Source of the DNA: Thermasporomyces sp040195635
GTDB taxonomy: Bacteria; Actinomycetota; Actinomycetes; Propionibacteriales; Actinopolymorphaceae
Assembly (NCBI RefSeq): GCF_040195635.1
Contig: NZ_JBEFTX010000003.1
Coordinates: forward strand, 186,001-250,000
Reading direction: 5' to 3'
Length of the DNA stretch: 64,000 bases
Shown: positions 42,212 through 50,778 of the stretch, piece by piece
How positions within the stretch are numbered: the first letter of the stretch is position 1
Layout: each line of letters begins with the position of its first letter
Program-made: the position numbers and the translations under genes
Notes under the pieces: model-generated
What the model saw: only the letters and a program-made list of their open reading frames with translations
The model's database searches: none
Told to the model about the DNA's origin: nothing

Positions 42212-43270
42212 CTATCCGTGTGCAGAAGTCCGGACGCTGGCAATCGTCGCCGCGCTCGACGTTGGTGGGGTGGTAAGGAGTTGGTTGAGGAGATCTTGCA
42301 GGGTGAGGATCCCCAGGAGTTGTTGGTCGTCGTGAATCAAGGCGAGATGGTTGCGGTTGTCGCGCATCGCACTCATCGCGGTGTAGATCGGGGTGTCGGC
42401 GGTCAGAGTCGCCACTGGTCGCATCAGCTCCGCGGCGGTGACGTCGGTGGGTGCGGTGAGCGTGTCGCGGACGTGGACCATCCCGACCGGCAGACCGTCT
42501 TGGCGGACGACGAGTCTGGAGTGCCCGCTGCTGCGTGCGGCTGTCTTGATCTGTTCGATGGTGGCGGCCGCGTCGATGTGGGCCATCTGCGCGGCCGGGC
42601 GCACGATGTCACGGATCGGACGGCTGTGCAGGTCCAGGGCGATCATGAGCTGGTCGTGGCGTTCGGTGTCAAGGGCACCGGCTTTGGCGGAGTGCTGGAC
42701 CAGCTGCCGCAGGTCGTCGGCGGTGCGGGCGGTGGCCAGTTCGTCGACCGGTTCGACGCCGACCCGGTGCAGGCACCAGTTCGCCAACTGGTTGAGGGTG
42801 ACCAGCAGCGGGCGCGTGAACCACATGAAGGCCCGCATCGGCAGCGCCAGCAGGGTGGCGGACTTTTCCGGGTGGGAGATCGCCCAGGACTTCGGCGCCA
42901 TTTCACCGACGACCAGGTGTATGAACGTCACCACGATCAACGACAGGATGAAAGCTGCCACATCGGCGGTGGCTTCCGGCAGCCCCCAGGCTCCCAGGGT
43001 CGGGGTCATCAGGTGGTGGACAGCGGGTTTGGCGATCGCGCCCAGGGCCAGGGTGCACAGGGTGATGCCGAGTTGGGATCCGGCCAGCAGCAGCGACAGT
43101 TCCTGAGCGCTCTTCAGCGCCGCGCGGGCCGAGGCGCTGGTGGCAGCGGCTTCGGCGAGCCGGTTCCGGCGGGCGGCGACCAGGGCGAACTCGACGGCGA
43201 CGAAGAACGCGCTGAAGGCGATGATGCCTGCGGAGATCAGCAGGGCGGTCCAGGTGCTCATCCCAGTCAC
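42212..43270 (-). CDS. CNNM/CorC-type transporter (hemolysin-C family), short form
   Basis: 352 aa. The N-terminal DUF21/CNNM membrane domain has FFVAVEFALVAARRNRL and QLGITLCTLALGAIAKPAV; the CBS pair follows (VRPAAQMAHIDAAATIEQIK, LMRPVATLTADTPIYTAM). The C-terminal CorC-HlyC domain is missing, unlike in the neighbour. Such proteins are implicated in Mg2+ or Co2+ efflux. It overlaps the longer paralogue by 4 nt (ATGA-like), so the two are probably translated as a pair and may form a heterodimer. Confidence 0.92.
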   Translation of the reverse strand: MTGMSTWTALLISAGIIAFSAFFVAVEFALVAARRNRLAEAAATSASARAALKSAQELSLLLAGSQLGITLCTLALGAIAKPAVHHLMTPTLGAWGLPEATADVAAFILSLIVVTFIHLVVGEMAPKSWAISHPEKSATLLALPMRAFMWFTRPLLVTLNQLANWCLHRVGVEPVDELATARTADDLRQLVQHSAKAGALDTERHDQLMIALDLHSRPIRDIVRPAAQMAHIDAAATIEQIKTAARSSGHSRLVVRQDGLPVGMVHVRDTLTAPTDVTAAELMRPVATLTADTPIYTAMSAMRDNRNHLALIHDDQQLLGILTLQDLLNQLLTTPPTSSAATIASVRTSAHG

Positions 43271-44664
43271 GTGGAGACCTCCGCGACGGTGCCGCCGTGT
43301 TGGCCAAGGCGGGGGTTCCTGGTGGTGTCGGCCAGGTGGAGTTGCACGGTCTGGGGGACGTGGCGGTCGACGGTGAGGACGATCAAGGTCAGCCGCGGGG
43401 CCGGGTGGTCGCCATCGGGGCTGGCAGCCAGCTGAAGGGTGATGGCGTCGCCGGGTTCGGGGAGTCGGTGCAATTGGGTGATGATCAGCCCGCTGATCGT
43501 CTGGTAGTCACCGGCCGGCAGGTTGTGGCCGAGGACCCGTTCGGCCTCGTCGATGTGCAGCGTTCCTGGCACCGTCAGGTCGCCGTTGTTGTCGGCGTGC
43601 ACCTGGTCCTCACCGACCGGGTCGTGCTCGTCGACGATCTCACCGACCAGTTCCTCGGCAACGTCCTCGATGGTGATCACACCGGCGAGGCCGCCGTACT
43701 CGTCCATCACGCAGGCGAGTTGTTCACCGGCCTCGTTCAGCCGGGCCAGGACATTGGGCAATGGGCTCGTAGACGGCACCAACACCGCCGGGCGGGCCAG
43801 ATCACGTACCGGCACGGTGCCCAGATCCTGGGACTCGTCTGCGGCCAGAACATCGTGGAGGCTGAGGACGCCGATCACCTCGTCGATCGACTCGCCCACC
43901 ACCGGAAGACGGGAGTGGCCGGCAGCCATCACCTCCAGCACCCGGCGAACCGGTTCGGTGCCGGCGATCGCGGTGACGTACGGCCGCGGGATCATCGCGT
44001 GCTCGGCGGTGCTGTCGTGGAAACCCAGCACCCGGTCCAGCAACCCGGACAGGTCGGCGGGCAGCTCGCCGGCGGTACGGGATTCGGCGATGATGTGTTC
44101 GAGATCACGTGGCGTGGCGGCATGTTCGACGTCGTGCACCGGTTCAATCCTCACCAGCCTCAGCAGCAGGTTCGCGGCCTGATCGAACAGCCAGATCAGC
44201 CAGCCGAACCCGGCCAGATACCAGGTGGTGGACCGGGCCAACGCGCGGGCAAGGAGCTCCGGGCGGGCGATCGCCAGGTTCTTGGGGAACAACTCCCCGA
44301 ACACCATCTGCACCGCCGTAGAGAACACCAGCGCCAGGACCGTGCCGACCGCCACGCCGACTGGTTGCGGAATCCCCACCCCACCCAGGGCCTTCCCGAG
44401 GCCGGCGCCGATCAACGGTTCGGCGACATATCCGACCAGCAGCCCCGTCACCGTGATGCCCAGTTGCGCGCCGGACAACATGAAGGAAGTACGCCCCGTG
44501 ATGCCGAGCGCGCGTTTCGCGCCGGCGTCACCGGCGGCGACCGCCGCTTTCAGCCGGGACCGGTCCACCGTCATGTAGCTGAACTCTTGCGCTACGAAGT
44601 ACCCGGTCAACACGGTCAACGCGCCCACCACCAAGACACCGAGCAGCACGCTCAGCACAACCAT
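43267..44664 (-). CDS. CNNM/CorC-type transporter (hemolysin-C family), full-length
   Basis: 465 aa from ATG at 44664. The CNNM membrane domain (FVAQEFSYMTVDRSRLKAAV, QLGITVTGLLVGYVAEPLIG) leads to two CBS domains (MIPRPYVTAIAGTEPVRRVL, LARPAVLVPSTSPLPNVLAR) and a CorC/HlyC domain (LTVPGTLHIDEAERVLGHNLPAG). It is the first gene of the pair. The 260 bp upstream hold no ORF; a divergent MFS gene begins at 44926. Confidence 0.94.
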   Translation of the reverse strand: MVVLSVLLGVLVVGALTVLTGYFVAQEFSYMTVDRSRLKAAVAAGDAGAKRALGITGRTSFMLSGAQLGITVTGLLVGYVAEPLIGAGLGKALGGVGIPQPVGVAVGTVLALVFSTAVQMVFGELFPKNLAIARPELLARALARSTTWYLAGFGWLIWLFDQAANLLLRLVRIEPVHDVEHAATPRDLEHIIAESRTAGELPADLSGLLDRVLGFHDSTAEHAMIPRPYVTAIAGTEPVRRVLEVMAAGHSRLPVVGESIDEVIGVLSLHDVLAADESQDLGTVPVRDLARPAVLVPSTSPLPNVLARLNEAGEQLACVMDEYGGLAGVITIEDVAEELVGEIVDEHDPVGEDQVHADNNGDLTVPGTLHIDEAERVLGHNLPAGDYQTISGLIITQLHRLPEPGDAITLQLAASPDGDHPAPRLTLIVLTVDRHVPQTVQLHLADTTRNPRLGQHGGTVAEVST

Positions 44665-44925
44665 CACAGTGGCGGCACCGCCTCAACACGGGCACACCGG
44701 AGACTTACGGCAGGTGGTGAGGGGTCATCACCAGCACCACAGCGCCCAGCCACAGCGCCGCAACCATCGGTACCTCGGGGCAAGTCCATGACCCTTTCAC
44801 AGAACGACAACCAGCCGAACCTCAAGTATCCACGAGCAGAGCGCCCGCGCCCGTTCCACCCAGGATCGTCGGTGCCGTCCAATTTTCGCCAGCAGTCGTG
44901 GGTGATGATTCCTAGGGTCACTGGC

Positions 44926-46170
44926 GTGAGAACCGAATTGAGGGACGATTCCGACCGCGCCCGCGACCTCCGTGGCCCTGTCGTGCTGTTCATGGCGGTA
45001 GCTGCCGCTGTGGGGACGGCGGCGATCTACCCACTGCAGCCCGCGATTGCTGATGTGGCGATCTCGCTGGGGTCGTCGACGGCAGCGGTCGGCGTGGCGT
45101 TGGCGTGTGGACCGGCTGGCTACCTGGTCGGGCTCGGCCTGCTGGTCCCGTTGGTCGATCGGTTCCCTCCTCGGTTCGTGCTGGCAGCGCAGTTCGTCGC
45201 ATTGGGCGTATCGATCGGTGCGACGGCGGCTGTCTCCACCAGTTGGCTGTTGGGTTTGTGCGTCCTCATGAGCGGGCTGTGTTCTTCGGTCGGCGCCGGC
45301 CTGAGCTCGGTCGCCGGGCGCTTGTCCAGCGCTGGTCGCCGCGCGACCGTGCTCGGCATCGTGACGGCCGGGATCTCAGCGGGAATCTTGGCCGGCCGCA
45401 TCGCTGGTGGCTGGCTGGCCGATACGGTCGGCTGGCGCGGCATGCTGCTGACCTTAGCCGTCGCGTGCCTTTCGATCGCAGGAACTGCATTGCTGGTGCT
45501 GCCCAAGGTCCCAGGTGGTACGCAGAGCGGCTACCTGGCAACCCTTCGGTCCATGCCGGGCTTGTTGGTGAGGTTCGCATCCCTGCGGCTGGCCGCTGCC
45601 AGGGGGACGGCGTGGTTCTTTGCGTTCTGCGCAATCTGGGCAGGCTTGGCGGTTACGTTGTCGGGGCCGCCATACAACTACTCTGCCGAACGGATCGGCC
45701 TGTATGCCCTCGCCGGGCTGACTGGGATGATCGCAACCCAGGTTGCCGGGATACTCACCGATCGGCACGGGGCACGCACAGTGATTCTGGTCGGCCTGAC
45801 GCTGGCCGGCGTTGCCGCAGCGGCACTGGGCTTCATCCCTGGTAGCCCAGGACTGATGGTCCTCTGGCTGGCGTTGTTCGACGCCGGACTGTTTGCCGCC
45901 CAGGTTGCCAATCAGAGCACCGTACTGGCGATCGACCCACGAGCGCCGGCGCGTTTCAACAGCGCGTACATGATCGTCTACTTTGTCGGCGGGAGTCTGG
46001 GCACTGCCTTCGGCGCCGCAGCGGTGGCCTGGATTGGCTGGTCGGGAACCGCCGCCGTCGCAGTTGCCGCGATCGCGCTCGGCGCGGCGATCACCTGTGC
46101 AGCAAGGTCCGCTACTCGGTCGAATTCTGAGGCAGATCCCTCGGAGCCTTACACCTCAAGGACGCGATAG
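44926..46170 (+). CDS. MFS transporter (YnfM-like)
   Basis: 414 aa with about 12 membrane segments. GTG at 44926 lies 7-8 bases after TAGGGT, a leaderless-type promoter. The frame is open back to 43297, but that part is antisense to a CNNM gene. The signature loop DRFPPRFVLAAQF and the GILTDRHGARTVILVGL of the second half are typical. Efflux of a small molecule is likely. No regulator gene is adjacent. Confidence 0.9.
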   Translation: MRTELRDDSDRARDLRGPVVLFMAVAAAVGTAAIYPLQPAIADVAISLGSSTAAVGVALACGPAGYLVGLGLLVPLVDRFPPRFVLAAQFVALGVSIGATAAVSTSWLLGLCVLMSGLCSSVGAGLSSVAGRLSSAGRRATVLGIVTAGISAGILAGRIAGGWLADTVGWRGMLLTLAVACLSIAGTALLVLPKVPGGTQSGYLATLRSMPGLLVRFASLRLAAARGTAWFFAFCAIWAGLAVTLSGPPYNYSAERIGLYALAGLTGMIATQVAGILTDRHGARTVILVGLTLAGVAAAALGFIPGSPGLMVLWLALFDAGLFAAQVANQSTVLAIDPRAPARFNSAYMIVYFVGGSLGTAFGAAAVAWIGWSGTAAVAVAAIALGAAITCAARSATRSNSEADPSEPYTSRTR

Positions 46171-46199
46171 GACCGCATGTGCGCCGTGGGCCTCCTTTG

Positions 46200-46571
46200 T
46201 CAGGCAGCGGATGCGCGCTGCCGCATGGAAAGGAGTGCGCGGGATCGTTCGATGCGTTTGGCGGAGTGCTCTCCAGCGGCGCAGGAGAGCCGGATCATGT
46301 TCCGGCTCTGCTCGATGATCTTCCGCGAACGCACGATCATGTCGGCAGAAGGGGCTGAGGTCGCCCGGTACGCCTGGTCAAGCCTGATGCCCATGATGTC
46401 ACTCATGGTGCGTATTTCGGCGAGCCGTTGAAGTTGCCGAGCCAGCGCCTGGTCGGAATAGTGGGAAATAGCTTCGTGAACCGGCCCGATCGAGGAATGG
46501 CGCATGAACCGGATATCGGCACCCAGGACCTGGATATCGGCATCAACGAGTCCGTCGTTCCGTGCATCCAT
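46200..46571 (-). CDS. Helix-rich hypothetical protein
   Basis: 123 aa from ATG at 46571; further upstream starts extend the frame to 46757 but read as unstructured. The second half is a probable helical or coiled region (VRSRKIIEQSRNMIRLSCAA, GEHSAKRIERSRALLSMRQR) rich in Arg and Ser at regular spacing. The composition is less GC-biased than the neighbours. I do not recognise the family. It is divergent from an alpha/beta-hydrolase gene. Confidence 0.5.
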   Translation of the reverse strand: MDARNDGLVDADIQVLGADIRFMRHSSIGPVHEAISHYSDQALARQLQRLAEIRTMSDIMGIRLDQAYRATSAPSADMIVRSRKIIEQSRNMIRLSCAAGEHSAKRIERSRALLSMRQRASAA

Positions 46572-46681
46572 CGGCAGGACCTTCAGCAAGTCGCCAGACT
46601 GGCACAGGCGGAGCTTAACATTTCTCAGCGAACAGACATACGCGCATCGATGATGACGATTTCGGTTGGTACGGTCCGCCC

Positions 46682-47401
46682 GTGACCGAAAGACGCATCG
46701 TTGACGTTTCAGCGCTGCGGATTGCCTACCGCGTCGACGGCGGCCCTGACACGCCACCGATGGTCCTGCTGCACGGGCTCACCTCTGACGGATCATCGTG
46801 GAACTCCGTCTTACCTGCCTTCTCCGCACACTGGCGGGTGTATGTCCCGGACCTCCGCGGGCACGGCGAGACCACGTGGCCGGGCGAGTACGCGTTCGGG
46901 CTGATGAAGGACGACCTGCTCGGCTTCCTGGACCGACTGGACCTCGAGCGGGCCGTCTTGGTCGGGCACTCGATGGGCGGCGTCGCGGCGTACCTCCTCG
47001 CGCAGGAGCACCCCGGCCGGGTCGCCGCGCTCGTGCTGGAGGAGACGCCACCGCCGGTTCCGCACCGCCGCACCGTCCCGGAACGCCCACCCGGACCACT
47101 GTCCTACGACTGGGCGGTCCGGCCGGCCGTTGTCGGCCAGGTCAACAGCCCCGATCCGGCGTGGTGGGAACAGCTCGAAGCGATCAAGTCACCCACGCTC
47201 GTCATCGGCGGTGGGCCGGCGAGCCCGTTCGACCAGGACGCGATCGCGGCAATGGCCGACCGCATCCCCGGTGCACGCATGGTCTCGATTCCGGTGGGCC
47301 ACGGCGTACACAAGGAAGATCCGACGGAGTTCGTCGCCGCGGTCACCGGGTTCCTCGCCGACGCGTTCCCGGGGCGCCGGAACGTGCCGTCCGCTTCGTG
47401 A
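46682..47401 (+). CDS. Alpha/beta-hydrolase fold protein
   Basis: 239 aa from GTG at 46682. MVLLHGLTSDGSSWNSVLPA carries the oxyanion HGLTSDG, GHSMGG is the nucleophile elbow, and GHGVHKEDPTEF supplies the His. The acid is likely in SPTLVIGGGPASPFDQDA. It is close to the esterase / haloperoxidase-like group; no specific substrate is indicated. It lies 66 bp upstream of the acetyltransferase-fusion gene. Confidence 0.9.
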   Translation: MTERRIVDVSALRIAYRVDGGPDTPPMVLLHGLTSDGSSWNSVLPAFSAHWRVYVPDLRGHGETTWPGEYAFGLMKDDLLGFLDRLDLERAVLVGHSMGGVAAYLLAQEHPGRVAALVLEETPPPVPHRRTVPERPPGPLSYDWAVRPAVVGQVNSPDPAWWEQLEAIKSPTLVIGGGPASPFDQDAIAAMADRIPGARMVSIPVGHGVHKEDPTEFVAAVTGFLADAFPGRRNVPSAS

Positions 47402-47467
47402 AGCGTGCGTTGTCGCGCGTGAGACCGTCGCCCACACTGGATCTGACCCGCCTGGGAGAGGATCCGG

Positions 47468-49198
47468 ATGAGCGACGACGGTTCGACGATGCCCGACGCC
47501 TACTACGACTTCGCGCCATGGGCGTTCTGGCGTACGGCGAGCGACGACGAACGCAAGGCGCAACTCGCCTGGCAGGAGGAGTTGGCCGGCCGGGGTGACA
47601 TTGCCTTCGGCACCGACGTGTTCGTCTCGCCGCTCGCCGCGATCTTCCCGCAGCGCCTCCGGCTGGGTGACGGTTCCTACCTTGGGGCCCATACGTACGT
47701 GCTGGTCGACGATCTCGAGATGGGTACGCAGAGCACGCTGAACCCGTACGCGGTGGTGCGCGGGAAGGTACGCATGGGCGACCAGGTCCGCGTCGGCGCC
47801 CACACGTCGCTGCTCGGGTTCAACCATGGGACGGCACCTGACCGGCCGGTGTGCAAGCAGCCGACGACGACCAAGGGCATCGTCATCGGCAACGATGTCT
47901 GGATCGGGTCCCACGTCGTGGTGGTCGATGGCGTGACGGTCGGCGACCACGCGGTCATCGGTGCTGGTGCCGTGGTGACGAAGGACGTTCCTGACTGGGC
48001 GATGGTGGGCGGGAATCCGGCGCGGATGATCCGCGACCGCCGGGACGTCAGGCGTGCGCCGGCTGCCGGCGCTGGCGGGCTCGCCGCACGGTTGGAGTCC
48101 TTTGCCGACAAGGCGCGATCGCAGGCGCAGGACGTCCTCGCACGCTGCTGGCACGAGAATCCGGAGCCCGGCGGTGACGCAAAGGAGGGTGCGAGCATCG
48201 GCGATGTGGCCGCCGAGCTCGGCGGGCGGTTCCTCGACCGGCCGGACGCCTCACCCACCGTCAGGGCATGGTGCGACGCCGTCGAGATCGCCGATCTGCT
48301 TCTGGAGCAGGGATCTCCGCCTCCGCAGGTGCCGGGTGACCGGATCGCCGCGCATCTGCGTTCGTTGCAGGACGCCGAGTCCGGGCTTGTTCCGGAGTAC
48401 TCCGAGGCCGCGCAACCTTCCCTTGACGGTGGAGCCGCTGCGTACCACATCCTCTGTGTGGGTTATGCATTGCAGCTGTTGGGCACCCGATTCGCCCATC
48501 CCGTACGGGCAGTCGCCGACATGGATCCGGCGGACCTGCTCGTACGCCTCGACAACCTGCCATGGGACACCCGTGGCTGGGGAGCGGGCGCGTGGGTGGA
48601 TGCGTTCGGCACCGGGGTCTGTCGCAACCTCGTCGACTTCGACCTGCGCAGTCCGGTCGAGTCGCTGTTCGGCTGGCTCCTCGCGAACGCCGACCCGTTC
48701 CACGCGATGTGGAGCAACCCGGACAGCGGTCAGCGCTGGCTGCAGCCCGTCAACGGCTTCTACCGGTTGACGCGCGGCACCTACGCACAGTTCGGCCTGC
48801 CGTTGCCGTATCCCGAGCAGGTCGTCGACACGGTCCTCGCGCACAGCCGGGACCCCGAGTACTTCGGTGAGAATCGCGGCAACGCCTGCAACGTCCTGGA
48901 CGTGATCCATCCGCTGTGGCTCGCGGCCAAGCAGACCCCGTCGCGGCGGAACGAAGCCGAGAGTTGGGCGCGGGTTCATCTCGACCGGGCGTTGAACCGA
49001 TGGCGCGACGGCGAGGGGTTCGCGTTCGCGCTCGAACCGGGCGCGGGTGCTCGGCACACGGCCGGCCTGCAGGGTACGGAGATGTGGCTCGCCATCGTGT
49101 GGCTGCTCGCCGACTACCTCGGGGAGAGCGAGGCGCTCGGCTACCGGCCACGCGGCGTCCACCGCCCCGAGCCGTTCACCTCCGTTGCTCGCCGTTGA
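47468..49198 (+). CDS. Left-handed beta-helix acetyltransferase fused to a helical domain
   Basis: 576 aa. Residues 50-190 are a hexapeptide-repeat acetyltransferase: RLRLGDGSYLGAHTYVLVDD, TLNPYAVVRGKVRMGDQVRV, and the active-site-type IVIGNDVWIGSHVVVVDGVT. The O-acetyl acceptor is probably a sugar. After a linker, residues of about 250-560 form an all-helical domain with repeated Gly-x-Trp patterns (GWGAGAWVDAFGTG, NPDSGQRWLQPVNGFYRLTR), similar to alpha/alpha toroids such as prenyltransferase/squalene-cyclase-like or polysaccharide lyase folds. The fusion is the interesting feature; the function of the second half is unassigned. Confidence 0.85.
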   Translation: MSDDGSTMPDAYYDFAPWAFWRTASDDERKAQLAWQEELAGRGDIAFGTDVFVSPLAAIFPQRLRLGDGSYLGAHTYVLVDDLEMGTQSTLNPYAVVRGKVRMGDQVRVGAHTSLLGFNHGTAPDRPVCKQPTTTKGIVIGNDVWIGSHVVVVDGVTVGDHAVIGAGAVVTKDVPDWAMVGGNPARMIRDRRDVRRAPAAGAGGLAARLESFADKARSQAQDVLARCWHENPEPGGDAKEGASIGDVAAELGGRFLDRPDASPTVRAWCDAVEIADLLLEQGSPPPQVPGDRIAAHLRSLQDAESGLVPEYSEAAQPSLDGGAAAYHILCVGYALQLLGTRFAHPVRAVADMDPADLLVRLDNLPWDTRGWGAGAWVDAFGTGVCRNLVDFDLRSPVESLFGWLLANADPFHAMWSNPDSGQRWLQPVNGFYRLTRGTYAQFGLPLPYPEQVVDTVLAHSRDPEYFGENRGNACNVLDVIHPLWLAAKQTPSRRNEAESWARVHLDRALNRWRDGEGFAFALEPGAGARHTAGLQGTEMWLAIVWLLADYLGESEALGYRPRGVHRPEPFTSVARR

Positions 49199-49252
49199 AT
49201 GACGCTGATCGGCTCCGAGGGTCCCGTGATGCGTGGGGCCGCCGGCGCGTGG

Positions 49253-49367
49253 TGGATGAGGGGCACCGTCATCCAACGGGACCGTGCATGAGGGGCGCCC
49301 TCGTCCAATAGGTTCGAATGAGGGGCGCCCTCATCCAGCGGTGGTCTGTGAGGGCGCCCCTCATCCA
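49253..49367. repeat. Array of four GAGGGGCGCCCTC-family palindromes
   Basis: Copies at 49253-49275 (GGGGCACCG variant), 49288-49307, 49318-49337 and 49348-49367. The last three start exactly 30 bp apart. Each is a self-complementary hairpin (ATGAGGGGCGCCCTCATCCA consensus). The array lies between the fusion acetyltransferase and the convergent SPFH gene. Further copies occur at 12540, 34605 and 50633. Confidence 0.85.
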
Positions 49368-49388
49368 AATGAGGTCGTGCGTCGAGGA

Positions 49389-50282
49389 TCAGTTGCGAGG
49401 CGTGACGTTGATTCCGCTCCCCGCCGGAACCGGAACGACGCTGACCTTGCCATCCTCGACCGCCTTGTAGAGCACGTACGCGTCCGGGCCGAGGACCTTC
49501 ACGAGTTCGCGGATCGACTCCAGTTCGGTGCGTACGGTCTCGTTCCGTTGCTTCTGGGCGTTGTTCTGCGCGACGGCCTCCTGCTCGGCCGTCAACGCCG
49601 AGCGGATGTTCTCCGGAGGCACCGGTGCCTGCAGGGTAAGGACCGCGTTGCCACATGGGCCGGCACCGGCGTACGACGGCTGGCAGAAGAAGTCGGCTCC
49701 GGCCTGATCCTTGATGAACTCCGAGGCCAGCATGCCTACCTCGTCCTCCCACTTCTCCTTGACCGCGGGATCGGAGTAGAGCTCCTTGTAGCCGTACTTC
49801 TTCGACACCGCGTCCATCGCCTTGTCGAGCGGCTGCTTGAGATAGACGCTGAGCATGTTGCGCCAACCGTCGGCGGTCTGCCCACCTTCCATCCAGGACT
49901 GGAACTTGATCCCGATCCGTTCGTGGAACTGTCGCAGCGTCTTGCAGTCGGTGTTGAGCGCGAAGGTCGCGACACCAGTCACCGTCATCGTCACATTGTC
50001 GTTCGTGACAACGCTGATCGGCGGCCCGTCCGACCCCTCGGTTCCACTGAAGTCGTACGTACGTTGACCAAACGGGTAGGTGAAGTGCAGGTCGCGCGGT
50101 CCATCCCAGTTGCGGGTGCTGGGACCGACGCAACTTTCGAACTCGGTGTTGGACAATGGACCGGCGTCATAGGTGAGTCCGGCTTCGTCCGGCTGGGTGT
50201 TGATGCTGGTGCATCCATTGAGTGCGATGACGGCGCCAAGTGTTGCCGCGACGGTCAGGGCCAGGACCGCGGACTTCCTCAT
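49389..50282 (-). CDS. SPFH/Band-7-like lipoprotein
   Basis: 297 aa. A signal peptide with lipobox (VIALNGCTS) leads into an SPFH-like domain (LHFTYPFGQRTYDFSGTEGS, VVTNDNVTMTVTGVATFALN). A coiled region near the end (RSALTAEQEAVAQNNAQKQR) is typical of stomatin-like proteins. An outer-face lipid-anchored SPFH protein is unusual, since most are anchored inside by a helix. Its ATG overlaps the preceding small membrane-protein gene by 4 nt, so the two probably work together. Confidence 0.85.
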   Translation of the reverse strand: MRKSAVLALTVAATLGAVIALNGCTSINTQPDEAGLTYDAGPLSNTEFESCVGPSTRNWDGPRDLHFTYPFGQRTYDFSGTEGSDGPPISVVTNDNVTMTVTGVATFALNTDCKTLRQFHERIGIKFQSWMEGGQTADGWRNMLSVYLKQPLDKAMDAVSKKYGYKELYSDPAVKEKWEDEVGMLASEFIKDQAGADFFCQPSYAGAGPCGNAVLTLQAPVPPENIRSALTAEQEAVAQNNAQKQRNETVRTELESIRELVKVLGPDAYVLYKAVEDGKVSVVPVPAGSGINVTPRN

Positions 50283-50509
50283 CCACGCAGCTCCTTCTTC
50301 TCATAGGTACGGATCTCGTCGATGATGATGGTGCTGAGGTTGGGGTCCAGCTCGCGCTGGTCCCAGGCGATGTCCTTCAACCTGTCGACGAGCCCGCGCA
50401 GCGCGGCGTTCTCGCGGCGTAGGCGTTCGGCAGTGATGATGGCCGCGGCTCCCAGGCCGAGCACGAGGACGAAGACGACCAGCACCAACGGCATGATGGC
50501 GGCACCCAT
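50279..50509 (-). CDS. Small membrane protein upstream of the SPFH lipoprotein
   Basis: 76 aa from ATG at 50509. One membrane helix (MPLVLVVFVLVLGLGAAAII) is followed by an amphipathic coiled region (RLRRENAALRGLVDRLKDIA) and a charged tail. It overlaps the next gene by 4 nt and is the first gene of a two-gene unit. Family not recognised; a membrane partner or scaffold for the SPFH protein is inferred from the coupling. Confidence 0.75.
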   Translation of the reverse strand: MGAAIMPLVLVVFVLVLGLGAAAIITAERLRRENAALRGLVDRLKDIAWDQRELDPNLSTIIIDEIRTYEKKELRG

Positions 50510-50632
50510 GAGCTCACCCCAGGACGTGCGGAAACGTGGCCGAGGTTCCCCGCCACGACAGGCGAGGGACCTCGGACAAGTGTGTACTATCGCGCGCCGA
50601 CTCCGCTGCCGGCTCCGCCACTTCCTGTTCGC

Positions 50633-50652
50633 GTGAGGGGCGCCCTCATCCA
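50633..50652. repeat. Single copy of the GAGGGGCGCCCTC palindrome
   Basis: GTGAGGGGCGCCCTCATCCA is identical to the consensus of the 49253-49367 array except at one base. It lies between the small membrane-protein gene and pckG, both on the minus strand, so it may terminate the pckG transcript. Confidence 0.75.
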
Positions 50653-50778
50653 ATCGGGTTGGGCGTCGCTCACTCGGCGCCGAGCCGCTCGGTGTTCATG
50701 GTCGCGGTCGGCTTCTCGTTCGCTCCGCGGGTCGCTCGTTCCTCGCGGACCACTACGCTACTTCACCCCACGAAAACG

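Noticed and set aside
43297..44925. Long open frame preceding the MFS gene on the plus strand
   Set aside because: It is antisense to a well-supported CNNM gene and reads as low-complexity Gln/Arg/Gly sequence; only the part after 44926 is MFS-like.
44665..44925. Possible Mg2+ riboswitch (M-box) before the CNNM genes
   Set aside because: The location is suggestive, but I could not match the conserved M-box segments; a covariance-model search would decide.
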